From Chloroflexota bacterium (lineage in GTDB: Bacteria > Chloroflexota > Anaerolineae > 4572-78 > J111): a DNA stretch of 64,000 bases. The stretch is taken from contig BOKF01000001.1 of the NCBI GenBank assembly GCA_016860845.1, forward strand, positions 310,001 to 374,000. The letters are read 5' to 3'. Position 1 is the stretch's first letter. Every line of letters starts with the position of its first letter. Below, piece after piece: positions 41,539-49,605 of this stretch. The notes below the pieces were generated by a model, which saw only the letters and a list, made by a program, of their open reading frames with translations, ran no database searches and was not told where the DNA came from. The translations under genes and the position numbers were made by a program.

Positions 41539-43437
41539 GTGAGCTATCAAGAAAAGTATCGGCAGTCCATCGAGCAGCCGGCCGAGTTCTGGGCCGAGGC
41601 GGCGGAAGCCGTCCACTGGTATAAAAAGTGGGACAAGGTACTGGACGACTCCCGCCCGCCCTTTTACCGCTGGTTTAGCGGGGGCCTGGTCAACAGTTGC
41701 TACAACGCCCTCGACCGGCATGTGGAAAGTGGCCGGGCCGATCAGGCCGCGCTTATTTACGACAGCCCTGTCACTAATACGGTCAAAAGTTTCACCTATC
41801 GCGAGCTGCGGGATGAGGTCGCCCGGTTTGCCGGGGCGCTGGCCGGCCAGGGCGTGACTAAAGGCGACCGAGTCATCCTCTACATGCCGATGGTCCCCGA
41901 AGCCGTCATTGCCATGCTGGCCTGCGCCCGGATTGGGGCTATTCACTCCGTCGTCTTTGGCGGCTTTGCCGCCAATGAACTGGCCACCCGCATTGACGAC
42001 GCCAAGCCCAAGGTCATGGTTTCGGCCTCCTGCGGCATCGAGATCAACCGGATCGTTCCCTACAAACCCCTGCTCGACGCGGCCATTGACTTAGCCGCGC
42101 ACACGCCGGAGAAATGCATCATCCTCCAGCGTCCCCAAGCCGAAGCCTCCATGCTTGAGGGCCGCGATCTGGACTGGTCGGAGTTGATGGCTCAAGCTCG
42201 GTCCGTTGACTGCGTCCCCGTCGCTGCCACCGACCCGCTCTACATCCTCTACACCTCCGGCACGACCGGCATCCCCAAAGGCGTGGTCCGCGACAACGGC
42301 GGCCACCTCGTCGCCCTCAAGTGGAGCATGCAGTACATCTACGGCGTCGAGCCGGGCGAGGTTTACTGGGCCGCTTCGGACGTCGGCTGGGTGGTCGGTC
42401 ACTCCTACATTGTCTATGCCCCACTTTTTCACGGCTGCACAACCATTCTGTACGAGGGCAAGCCGGTCGGCACGCCCGACCCCGGTGCGTTTTGGCGGGT
42501 CATCTCGCAGCACAAGGTCAGCGTTTTGTTTACCGCCCCAACCGCCTTCCGGGCGATCAAGCGTGACGACCCCAACGGCGAGTACGTCCGCAAATACGAC
42601 CTGAGTGGTTTCCGTACCCTCTTCCTGGCTGGCGAGCGCTGCGATCCGGACACCCTGCACTGGGCCGAGGACAAGCTCAACGTGCCGGTGATTGACCACT
42701 GGTGGCAAACCGAAACCGGCTGGCCGATTGGGGCCAACTTCGCCGGGTTGGGGCTGTTCCCGGTCAGGGCTGGCTCTGCCGGCAAGCCCGTCCCCGGTTA
42801 CAATGTCCAGATTTTGGACGAAGGTGGCCACGAAGCCCCGCCCAACCAGATCGGCAGTATTGTCATCAAGCTGCCCCTGCCGCCTAGCTGCCTGCCGACC
42901 CTGTGGAACAACGACGAGGGCTTTGTCCGCTCCTATCTGAGCACCTTTCCCGGCACCTACACCACCGCCGACGCGGGTTTCAAGGATGATGACGGCTATC
43001 TCTGGATTATGAGCCGCACGGACGACATCATCAATGTCGCCGGGCACCGCCTGTCCACCGGGGGCATGGAAGAAGTGCTGGCCTCCCATCCCGATGTGGC
43101 CGAGTGCGCGGTCATCGGCGTGGCGGATGAATTGAAGGGCGAGATTCCGCTGGGGGTGGTCGTGCTCAAGGCCGGGGTCAACCGCACCGAAAAAGAAATT
43201 GTGGACGAACTCATCCGCATGGTCCGCGACCGCATCGGGCCGGTCGCCTCCTTCAAAGTGGCGACCGTGGTCAAGCGCCTGCCCAAAACTCGCTCCGGCA
43301 AAGTTCTGCGCGGCACCATGAAGAAAATCGCCGACGGCGTCGAGTACCGCATGCCCGCCACCATTGACGATCCGGTGATCCTCGATGAAATCACCGAATC
43401 GCTGGCGAGATTGGGGTATCCGCATCAGGGTCAATAG
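41539..43437 (+). CDS. prpE: Propionyl-CoA synthetase (AMP-forming acyl-CoA synthetase)
   Basis: A 632-residue ANL-family ligase. The P-loop-like motif is ILYTSGTTGIPKGVVRDNGG, followed by DVGWVVGHSYIVYAPL, DHWWQTETGWPI, RTDDIINVAGHRLSTGGMEE and the catalytic, acetylatable Lys in LPKTRSGKVLRG. RPPFYRWFSGGLVNSCYNAL matches PrpE better than acetyl-CoA synthetase. It activates propionate, perhaps also acetate. GTG 41539 was chosen because AGGAGGG (41525-41531) precedes it; the longer frame runs into the repeat tract. Confidence 0.88.
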   Translation: MSYQEKYRQSIEQPAEFWAEAAEAVHWYKKWDKVLDDSRPPFYRWFSGGLVNSCYNALDRHVESGRADQAALIYDSPVTNTVKSFTYRELRDEVARFAGALAGQGVTKGDRVILYMPMVPEAVIAMLACARIGAIHSVVFGGFAANELATRIDDAKPKVMVSASCGIEINRIVPYKPLLDAAIDLAAHTPEKCIILQRPQAEASMLEGRDLDWSELMAQARSVDCVPVAATDPLYILYTSGTTGIPKGVVRDNGGHLVALKWSMQYIYGVEPGEVYWAASDVGWVVGHSYIVYAPLFHGCTTILYEGKPVGTPDPGAFWRVISQHKVSVLFTAPTAFRAIKRDDPNGEYVRKYDLSGFRTLFLAGERCDPDTLHWAEDKLNVPVIDHWWQTETGWPIGANFAGLGLFPVRAGSAGKPVPGYNVQILDEGGHEAPPNQIGSIVIKLPLPPSCLPTLWNNDEGFVRSYLSTFPGTYTTADAGFKDDDGYLWIMSRTDDIINVAGHRLSTGGMEEVLASHPDVAECAVIGVADELKGEIPLGVVVLKAGVNRTEKEIVDELIRMVRDRIGPVASFKVATVVKRLPKTRSGKVLRGTMKKIADGVEYRMPATIDDPVILDEITESLARLGYPHQGQ

Positions 43438-43486
43438 TTAGCTGGCTGTCGGAGTGAAACCTTAACTTATACATGATTTCAATGAG

Positions 43487-43852
43487 ATGGAATTGACTGA
43501 ATCAAAGCCAGATCCTCTTCAAAAGCAAATACTTGCATTGCAAAGGCTAATAAGCGAATGGGGTCGTCGCTTGGAAAAGCTGAAATTAAGAAAAGCCCAA
43601 TTGGGCCTTTCCGCTGATGTTAGTCTTGATATTGAAATAGAAGATATTGAGGCAACGCTTGAAAAATTAAATACGGAATTGAAAGAACTTCAGGCTGAAG
43701 AAAAAAGAAATGAAGTTAGCGTAAGTAGAGCCAATTTAATGAGGCCTGACCTAAGTAAAGTTAATCTGCGTGAAGCACCTTTGCGTGGAGCTTATCTACA
43801 TGGGGTTAACCTAATTAAAGCTGACCTAACAGGCTGTCTAAAAATTACCTAA
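43487..43852 (+). CDS. Truncated coiled-coil pentapeptide-repeat protein
   Basis: A 121-residue frame. Residues 10-85 form a charged coiled coil and pentapeptide repeats begin near residue 88 (SRANLMRPDLSKVNLREAPL). The last seven codons and the stop come from the terminal repeat of a 137-bp MITE at 43831, so the original protein was longer. No continuing pentapeptide frame is visible beyond the MITE. AT-richer than its neighbours. Probably not functional. Confidence 0.65.
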   Translation: MELTESKPDPLQKQILALQRLISEWGRRLEKLKLRKAQLGLSADVSLDIEIEDIEATLEKLNTELKELQAEEKRNEVSVSRANLMRPDLSKVNLREAPLRGAYLHGVNLIKADLTGCLKIT

Positions 43853-43967
43853 ACTACCCCTTGGCCGCCATTTTTGTCACAGAAATGGGTCTTTCGGCAT
43901 CAATTTGAGGCCAATTTTGGTCAGTTTTGGCTACTTATAGCCTGATATTTGAATTTTTTGACAGCCT
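43831..43967. mobile_element. 137-bp MITE with 16-bp terminal inverted repeats
   Basis: The ends AGGCTGTCTAAAAATT (43831-43846) and AATTTTTTGACAGCCT (43952-43967) match at 15 of 16 positions. The inside is noncoding. No clear target duplication was found. It resembles ends of IS elements with GGCTGTC termini. Confidence 0.75.
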
Positions 43968-44109
43968 CTTAGTGATGGCGTAAAATTTTCCCATGTCTGT
44001 CGCTGGCCCATTGCTCCTAAATATTCAAATCTCCTGCACTTGCTCATTGTTGTTATCAATAGAACATTTAACCCTTTCCTTTTTGGGATGATGGATGTCA
44101 TTACTTTAC

Positions 44110-44125
44110 AGTGACATTTGTCACT
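44110..44125. promoter_or_regulatory. Crp/Fnr-family operator upstream of nrfHA
   Basis: AGTGACATTTGTCACT is a near-perfect dyad with the Crp/Fnr form GTGA-N6-TCAC. Its centre (44117.5) is about 42 bases upstream of the start expected from the -10 at 44148, the usual class II activator position. Confidence 0.7.
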
Positions 44126-44147
44126 ATTCAAGATTTAAGGAGTCTGT

Positions 44148-44153
44148 TATACT
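44148..44153 (+). promoter_or_regulatory. -10 element of the nrfHA promoter
   Basis: TATACT at 44148-44153 with no good -35 at 17 bp spacing, as expected for an activator-dependent promoter. The leader of about 100 nt holds two small hairpins (near 44161-44195 and 44215-44231). Confidence 0.6.
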
Positions 44154-44258
44154 GGCTGAACGCTCGTAAACCGGGTTAGTTTGGTCTTACGGGCGCTGAA
44201 TTGTAGGTGGATTGCTTATTCTTCATAAGCATTGGCGGGCTTCAGGTGGAGGGAGTGT

Positions 44259-44729
44259 ATGCAAATTTGGTCAGCGTTGAGTTTTGTACCCCTGCTCTTA
44301 AGCGCCAGCATCGGGGTTTTACTCGGTTTGGGCGGGTACACCGTCTACTACGCCGAGGGCCTATCGTACCTCTCCAATGACCCTAAAGCCTGCGTCAACT
44401 GCCACATTATGCGGGAGCAGTATGACGGCTGGCAAAAAGGCAGCCATCACTCCGTAGCGACGTGTAATGATTGCCACGTTCCCCACGAACTCATTCCCAA
44501 ATATCTGGTTAAAGCGGAGAACGGTTACTGGCACTCTAAAGGTTTTACGCTGCAGGATTTCCACGAACCGATTCGGATTAGGCCCAAGAATAAAGTTGTT
44601 CTGCAAGAAAATTGTGTCAGTTGTCACGAAGATCTGGTCAGCCAGATTGCCACCCATGCAGGTAATGACGAACAAATGTTAGATTGTGTCCATTGTCACG
44701 CCAGCGTTGGCCATGGCCCGACGCGTTAA
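44259..44729 (+). CDS. nrfH: Cytochrome c nitrite reductase small subunit
   Basis: A 156-residue NapC/NirT-family tetraheme cytochrome. One N-terminal membrane helix (residues about 5-28) precedes four heme motifs: CVNCH, CNDCH, CVSCH and CVHCH. It takes electrons from menaquinol and passes them to NrfA outside the membrane. ATG 44259 follows GGTGGAGGGAG. It is 18 bases before nrfA and probably activated by a Crp/Fnr-type regulator. Length is normal. Confidence 0.93.
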   Translation: MQIWSALSFVPLLLSASIGVLLGLGGYTVYYAEGLSYLSNDPKACVNCHIMREQYDGWQKGSHHSVATCNDCHVPHELIPKYLVKAENGYWHSKGFTLQDFHEPIRIRPKNKVVLQENCVSCHEDLVSQIATHAGNDEQMLDCVHCHASVGHGPTR

Positions 44730-44747
44730 CTCATTGGGAGGAAAATA

Positions 44748-46169
44748 ATGAAAATCAATTCCAGACTTCTGTATATCGCCACAATTGTCGTCGTCGCTTT
44801 ATTGACTGTCGGCGTGATGCTGCTGCTGGGGAATGTTTCCCAGCGGAAGGAAGAGGCCAAACAGGATGTTTTCCGGGTGGCCGAAATTACCGAAGATACC
44901 ATTGACCCGGCTGTGTGGGGCAAAAATTATCCCCGCCAGTACGACGGCTATCAGCGCACGGTAGATGTGGAACGCACCCGGCACGGCGGCAGCGAAGCCT
45001 TTCAAAAATTGGATGAAGATCCGGTCTGGCGTGAGATTTTTGCCGGATATGCCTTTGGCGTAGATTATCGGGAGGAGCGGGGTCACGCCTATATGCTGTC
45101 TGACCAGGATATCACCGAGCGCATCCAGGTGGTCAAACAGCCAGGGGCGTGTCTGCAATGCCACTCGGCAGTCATTCCGGCCTATTATCAAAAGGGTGTT
45201 GAGGCTGGCGTGTCCGCCGACCCGGCTTATCGGCAGGAAGCCATCCTGAAAGGCTTTGAAATTGTCTCGGCCATGCCTTACACCCAGGCCCGTACTCTTG
45301 TTGATCATCCTATTAGCTGTGGTGACTGCCATGACCCGGACACGATGCAGCTCCGCGTGACCCGGCCCGGCTTTTTGTACGGCATTCAGGCTTTGGCCCG
45401 GTCCGAAGAACCGGTACCGCACCTGCCCAGCATTGAACGCTGGCGTCAAGACGGCAAAAAAGGTGAGTATGATGTCAACACGATGGCCAATCGGCAAGAG
45501 ATGCGCACATTTGTCTGCGGCCAATGCCACGTGGAGTATTACTTCAAGGGGGACGGCAAGCTGGTTACTTATCCCTGGAACAATGGCCTGAAAGTGGAAG
45601 AGATCGAAGCTTACTATGACGAGGCCGGGTTCAAAGATTGGCAGCATAAACTGAGCGGTGCGCCGGCCCTCAAAGCCCAACATCCCGAATTTGAAATGTG
45701 GAGTCAGGGGATTCATGCTCGCAGCGGCGTGGCCTGCGCTGACTGCCATATGCCCTACCAACGGGAAGGGGCGATCAAGGTCAGCGACCATCACGTGCGC
45801 AGCCCCTTGCTGAACGTGGCCAATGCCTGCCAGACTTGCCACAACTTCCCGGAAGAGGAAATGAAAGCCCGTGCTGAGGCGATTCAGGATCGTACCGTTG
45901 CGTTAATGAATCGGGCTGAGGAGGCGGTGGTCGCACTTATTCGCGATTTGCAAAAGGCCCAGGAGGCCGGCATCCCCATCGAGCAACTGGCCGCCGCGCA
46001 GGCGCTCCAACGCAAAGCTCAATGGCGCCTGGACTACGTTTCTGCTGAAAACTCGATGGGCTTCCATGCTCCCCAAGAGTCTGCCCGGATTTTGGGCGAG
46101 GCTATTGACTACGCCCGTCAGGGCCAGCTTGAAGTGGCCAAGATTATGCAGCCCGTAGCGCTGCGGTAG
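44748..46169 (+). CDS. nrfA: Cytochrome c nitrite reductase catalytic subunit, CxxCH-type
   Basis: A 473-residue pentaheme nitrite reductase. Residues 1-28 are a signal or anchor helix. The heme motifs are CLQCH (residues 135-139), CGDCH, CGQCH, CADCH and CQTCH. The first motif is CxxCH rather than the CxxCK of the classical active-site heme, so it belongs to the His-ligated NrfA type. VEYYFKGDGKLVTYPWNNG is family-typical and holds the region before the catalytic Tyr/His. It reduces nitrite to ammonium with six electrons from NrfH. A strong terminator follows. Confidence 0.93.
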   Translation: MKINSRLLYIATIVVVALLTVGVMLLLGNVSQRKEEAKQDVFRVAEITEDTIDPAVWGKNYPRQYDGYQRTVDVERTRHGGSEAFQKLDEDPVWREIFAGYAFGVDYREERGHAYMLSDQDITERIQVVKQPGACLQCHSAVIPAYYQKGVEAGVSADPAYRQEAILKGFEIVSAMPYTQARTLVDHPISCGDCHDPDTMQLRVTRPGFLYGIQALARSEEPVPHLPSIERWRQDGKKGEYDVNTMANRQEMRTFVCGQCHVEYYFKGDGKLVTYPWNNGLKVEEIEAYYDEAGFKDWQHKLSGAPALKAQHPEFEMWSQGIHARSGVACADCHMPYQREGAIKVSDHHVRSPLLNVANACQTCHNFPEEEMKARAEAIQDRTVALMNRAEEAVVALIRDLQKAQEAGIPIEQLAAAQALQRKAQWRLDYVSAENSMGFHAPQESARILGEAIDYARQGQLEVAKIMQPVALR

Positions 46170-46203
46170 ACTACCCAAGATTATCCTGAACTTAGGTTAA
46201 TAA

Positions 46204-46246
46204 AAAATTCCGGCCTGCCAAGCTCACAGGCCGGAATTTTATTTTT
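46204..46246. terminator. Bidirectional terminator between nrfA and the DsbA-like gene
   Basis: AAAATTCCGGCCTG (46204-46217) and CAGGCCGGAATTTT (46227-46240) give a perfect 14-bp stem with T runs on both strands. Confidence 0.9.
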
Positions 46247-46258
46247 TGGCTAATTCGC

Positions 46259-46957
46259 TCAAGGCTCTGCTGCCTCACCTGCCTCGGCCAGCTTCCGATC
46301 AATAATTTTTTGCCACGCTCCGGTGGGATAGAGACCAAAAAGAACCTCTCCGTTAAGCACATAAGCCGGCGTCGCCCGAATGCCCAACGCCCGCGCGGCC
46401 TCGAAATCCTGAGTGATCCGGTCGAGATAGCGCCTGCTCTCCATACACTTCTTGAAAGCGTCCATATTCAAGCCCAGTTCCCCAGCAAATTCATCAAGAA
46501 TGGCAAAATCGGCTTCGCGAATGCCGATGAATAGGTCTACCCTGTCGTAGAGTAGATCATGCATCTCCCAATACTTGTCCTGCTCGGCGGCGCAGTGGGC
46601 CGCATGCGCCTGGCGCACGGCTGAGGTGTGAATACCGGATTGGGGATAATCGCGGAAGATGTAACGCACCCGGCCGGTATCCACATAGAGCTTGATGAGT
46701 TCTGGCAACGTCCCCCGGACGAAGACTTTACAGTACGGTCATTGATAGTCGCCGTACTCAATCAGTGTCACCGGGGCGTTGGGATCGCCTTTAGCTCGTT
46801 CGTCGGCGGGAGCACGGGTAGGAGGGACAGGTGAGGGAGTTGCCGCATCAGTTGTAGTCTGGTCTGACAATGCTGCTGCCGAGCCACAGGCTGACAGCAA
46901 GAGTAAAAGCTGGAGAATTAGGGCGGCTAAAAGGAGATTTTTGATCATTCGTCTCAT
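46259..46957 (-). CDS. DsbA-like thiol oxidoreductase lipoprotein, predicted selenoprotein (UPYC site)
   Basis: One frame of 233 codons from 46957 to 46259, interrupted only by TGA at 46741-46739 (codon 73). The TGA is exactly at the first Cys of the redox motif: EYGDYQ-U-PYCKVF, where DsbA-like proteins have CPYC. The N-terminus is a lipoprotein signal (LLLLLSAC, Cys24) with a Thr/Pro-rich linker. The C-terminal half has RYIFRDYP, a helical insert and the cis-Pro loop IRATPAYVLNG. A SECIS-like hairpin follows the TGA. The simplest reading is selenocysteine insertion. A Cys-to-stop mutation or sequence error cannot be excluded. The gene is convergent with nrfA, so the protein may act on extracytoplasmic cytochromes; this is inference. 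Confidence 0.8.
46709..46741 (-). promoter_or_regulatory. UGA codon with SECIS-like hairpin
   Basis: After the TGA (46741-46739) and 17 bases, CGTCC (46721-46717) and GGACG (46713-46709) form a 5-bp stem around a GGG loop. The loop starts 22 nt after the UGA, within the range known for bacterial SECIS elements, and has the expected G residues. Confidence 0.6.
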
Positions 46958-46994
46958 TAATCTGGAGGGCAGGGCGAGCCTGACCCTCCGATTT

Positions 46995-47555
46995 TTACTC
47001 TAGATTCGCGTGCCGCGCCCGCAAATCATCGAGGGTTTGATTTCGAGCCGCCTGGAGGCGCGGCACTAGTGCATCGAACAGAATCCAGGAAGCCTGCTCG
47101 AAGGCCGAACCCATCGCCTGGCCGGAGCCACCCTGACCGCCTTGATCGTCGGCCATGGTTTGGGCGGGAATGTGCAGCACGACGTCGGCCTGCTGAGGCA
47201 GACTCGCCTGGGGCTGGGCGGTGACCATCACCACCTTCCCGCCGACTTTCTCGGCAATCTTCATCAGGGCTTCGGTGGTGTAGAGGTAGCCCGGCCCGCA
47301 GATCATCAGCAAAACATCGTCAGGGCCAAGCGGCGGCGCGGTCACATCGCCGACCATATGGACGTCGAGACCGATGTGCATCATGCGCATGGCAAAGCTG
47401 CGCAAAGTCAATAATTCGCGCCCCAGGGCATAGGCCAGAATCCGGTGTGCGCCCAGCAGCGCCTCACAGAAGGCGTCAACCTGGCTTTCGTCAACCCGGC
47501 TCATAATCTGGTCGAGTTCGGCTAAAATTTGGTGAGTAGTTTCGTAAGTGGTCAT
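46995..47555 (-). CDS. SIS-domain protein, 6-phospho-3-hexuloisomerase-like
   Basis: A 186-residue SIS-fold isomerase. ALGRELLTLRSFAMRMMHIG and the phosphosugar loop VLLMICGPGYLYTTEALM match the HxlB/PHI group, about 185 residues. PHI enzymes convert hexulose-6-phosphate to fructose-6-phosphate in the ribulose monophosphate route. Here it is the last gene of a sugar ABC transporter operon, so it may isomerise the imported sugar after phosphorylation. No HxlA-like synthase is in the window. ATG 47555 follows AGGGAG. Confidence 0.7.
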   Translation of the reverse strand: MTTYETTHQILAELDQIMSRVDESQVDAFCEALLGAHRILAYALGRELLTLRSFAMRMMHIGLDVHMVGDVTAPPLGPDDVLLMICGPGYLYTTEALMKIAEKVGGKVVMVTAQPQASLPQQADVVLHIPAQTMADDQGGQGGSGQAMGSAFEQASWILFDALVPRLQAARNQTLDDLRARHANLE

Positions 47556-47569
47556 AGTAATCTCCCTTT

Positions 47570-48577
47570 TTATGAAATCTCTTGTCGGCGGATGAGCCGA
47601 TTCTGCAAGATGATAACAATTAGCAAGAACGCGCCCCGAATCACCGACTGCCAGTAGGCGCTCAGACTGAACAGGCCGTAACCATTCTCAAAATTGAGGA
47701 TGTTGAAAATCAGACCGAGCAGGATGACGCCGACCAGGGTCGCGCCGACCGAGCCCATACCGCCGGTCAAGAGCGTTCCCCCAACCACCACCGCCGCGAT
47801 GGCTGACAGCTCCCAGCCTAAACCCTCGGTCGGTAGCCCGGTAAAAGTGCGCGCTGCCAGGATCACTCCGGCCAGGGCGGATAGCCCGCCGCTCATCGCG
47901 TAGACCCCCATTTTGATCCGGTCGGCTGGCAGCCCCATCAGCCGGGTCGCTTCCTCGTTGCCGCCGAGGGCCAGCGTGTAACGACCAAAGCCGGTGTAAT
48001 TGAGGACGATGGAACCGATGATAAAGGCCGCCACCCAAATAATGACCGGTGTCGGGACCCCAAATAAGCTGCCCGAATTAATTTTATCAAAACCATAGCT
48101 GGGATCAATGCTAATGGAAGTGGTCGTCATAATTAAGGCAGCCCCCCGGGCGCCAAGCAGCATGGCCAGGGTAGCGATGAACGGAGCAATGCGCAGGTGA
48201 GCGATCACCCAGCCGTTGAACAGGCCAATCAAGACGCCGGCGACGATGGGTCCGATAACTGCCGGCCAAAAACCATAGGGGGTAAGATAAGCGGCCAGTA
48301 CACTGGCCAGCGCCGCCACCGCACCCACCGAAAGGTCAATCCCCCCGGTCATAATCACAAAGGTCATGCCCAGTGAGATAAAACCAAACATGGAATTGTA
48401 GCGCAAAAACTCAGAAATATTGTAAGCGCCCAGAAACCCGTCATAGCGCAACGCTCCAAAGACAATTAACAAAATCAGAGCGATCAAGGCTCCCTGTCGC
48501 TGCACAGCCGCGGTGATTTTGGCCCAAGGCTGTGCAGATGGCCGGCCCAGTGTGTCGCTTTTAGAAATCGTGGTCAT
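47570..48577 (-). CDS. Sugar ABC transporter permease (second permease)
   Basis: A 335-residue permease of the RbsC/AraH/YjfF class with about ten membrane helices. The family motifs MTGGIDLSVGAVAALASVL and NEEATRLMGLPADRIK are clear. It pairs with the permease encoded just upstream; two different permeases per operon are typical of the YtfQRT-YjfF galactofuranose system. ATG 48577 follows GGGAG. It lies 20 bases from the first permease gene and 14 from the SIS gene. Confidence 0.85.
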   Translation of the reverse strand: MTTISKSDTLGRPSAQPWAKITAAVQRQGALIALILLIVFGALRYDGFLGAYNISEFLRYNSMFGFISLGMTFVIMTGGIDLSVGAVAALASVLAAYLTPYGFWPAVIGPIVAGVLIGLFNGWVIAHLRIAPFIATLAMLLGARGAALIMTTTSISIDPSYGFDKINSGSLFGVPTPVIIWVAAFIIGSIVLNYTGFGRYTLALGGNEEATRLMGLPADRIKMGVYAMSGGLSALAGVILAARTFTGLPTEGLGWELSAIAAVVVGGTLLTGGMGSVGATLVGVILLGLIFNILNFENGYGLFSLSAYWQSVIRGAFLLIVIILQNRLIRRQEIS

Positions 48578-48597
48578 GGTGTGTCTCCCTACTCCTC

Positions 48598-49605
48598 TTA
48601 AGTCTGACGTGAGCGTTGAAGATAAACTGCGACCAATATAATGATGGCGTTAACAACCTGGGCTACGGGGTAGGGAACGCCATTGGCCAGCAGGGTAAAG
48701 CGGATGAGCTGAATAATCAGCGCACCCAGCAGAGTCCCGATAATTGTCGCCCGGCCTCCGGTCAGGGGTGTGCCGCCGACGGCTACGGCGGCAATGGCGT
48801 CTAGTTCCATATTCAGGCCAACCAAATTAGCGTCCGAAGAGGAATTAATGGCAATGACAATCAAGCCGGCCAGTCCCGACAGCAAACCACTGATCGCATA
48901 AACAGCCCGCTTGATCCGAGCAACCGGCACTCCCGCCAGCCGCGCGGCTGACTCATTGCCGCCAATGGCGAGGACATACCGGCCAAAGGCGGTTGTGCGC
49001 ATGGCCCAGGCCACAATGACTACAATGATGACCATCAAAATGACCTGGAACGGGATACCCAGGGGCCGGCCTAGCCCAAGGTATTGAAAGCCAGGATTCT
49101 TAAATGACTGTAGATTACCATTCGTGGCTACCTGGGCAATGCCCCGCCCGGCGATATACAGCACCAATGTGGCAATGATTGGCTGAATACGAAACGCCGT
49201 GACCAACCAGCCGTTGAATAAGCCAAACAGCCCGGCAATCAGGATGGGCACAATGATGGCGACGGTATTGCCAATAATGGGGTTATCCAGCGGCGGCACT
49301 CCACTCAGAAAGATGAGCGGCGCAGCCGCTCCGGCGATAGCCATGAGCGACCCAACCGACAGATCAATGCCACCCGTAGCAATGACCAGGGTCATACCGG
49401 TGGCAACGATCACAATTGTCGCCACCTGGGTCAGGTTGACATTGAGCGTTTGAGCGGTTAAAAAATTGGGAGTAAACAGCGCGTTATAGATTGCCAGCAG
49501 CAGCAAGGCCACCAGCGCCGCATAAGTGGAATTAGCTCCCCGCAGCCACTCCGGCAGCAGCGGGCGATGACCTGGGCTGGCAGCAGCTTGATTGAGGTTA
49601 GCCAT
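48598..49605 (-). CDS. Sugar ABC transporter permease (first permease)
   Basis: A 335-residue RbsC-class permease with IATGGIDLSVGSLMAIAG and GGNESAARLAGVPVARIKR. ATG 49605 was chosen because AGGAGG precedes it by 7 bases and it overlaps the ATPase gene by only 8 bases; a longer frame reaches 49683 but lies inside the ATPase gene. It forms the membrane channel with the second permease. Confidence 0.88.
   Translation of the reverse strand: MANLNQAAASPGHRPLLPEWLRGANSTYAALVALLLLAIYNALFTPNFLTAQTLNVNLTQVATIVIVATGMTLVIATGGIDLSVGSLMAIAGAAAPLIFLSGVPPLDNPIIGNTVAIIVPILIAGLFGLFNGWLVTAFRIQPIIATLVLYIAGRGIAQVATNGNLQSFKNPGFQYLGLGRPLGIPFQVILMVIIVVIVAWAMRTTAFGRYVLAIGGNESAARLAGVPVARIKRAVYAISGLLSGLAGLIVIAINSSSDANLVGLNMELDAIAAVAVGGTPLTGGRATIIGTLLGALIIQLIRFTLLANGVPYPVAQVVNAIIILVAVYLQRSRQT

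Noticed and set aside
46739..46957. The DsbA-like gene as two separate genes or a plain pseudogene
   Set aside because: The two halves are in the same frame, all other parts are intact and the TGA sits exactly at the catalytic Cys; selenocysteine explains this better.
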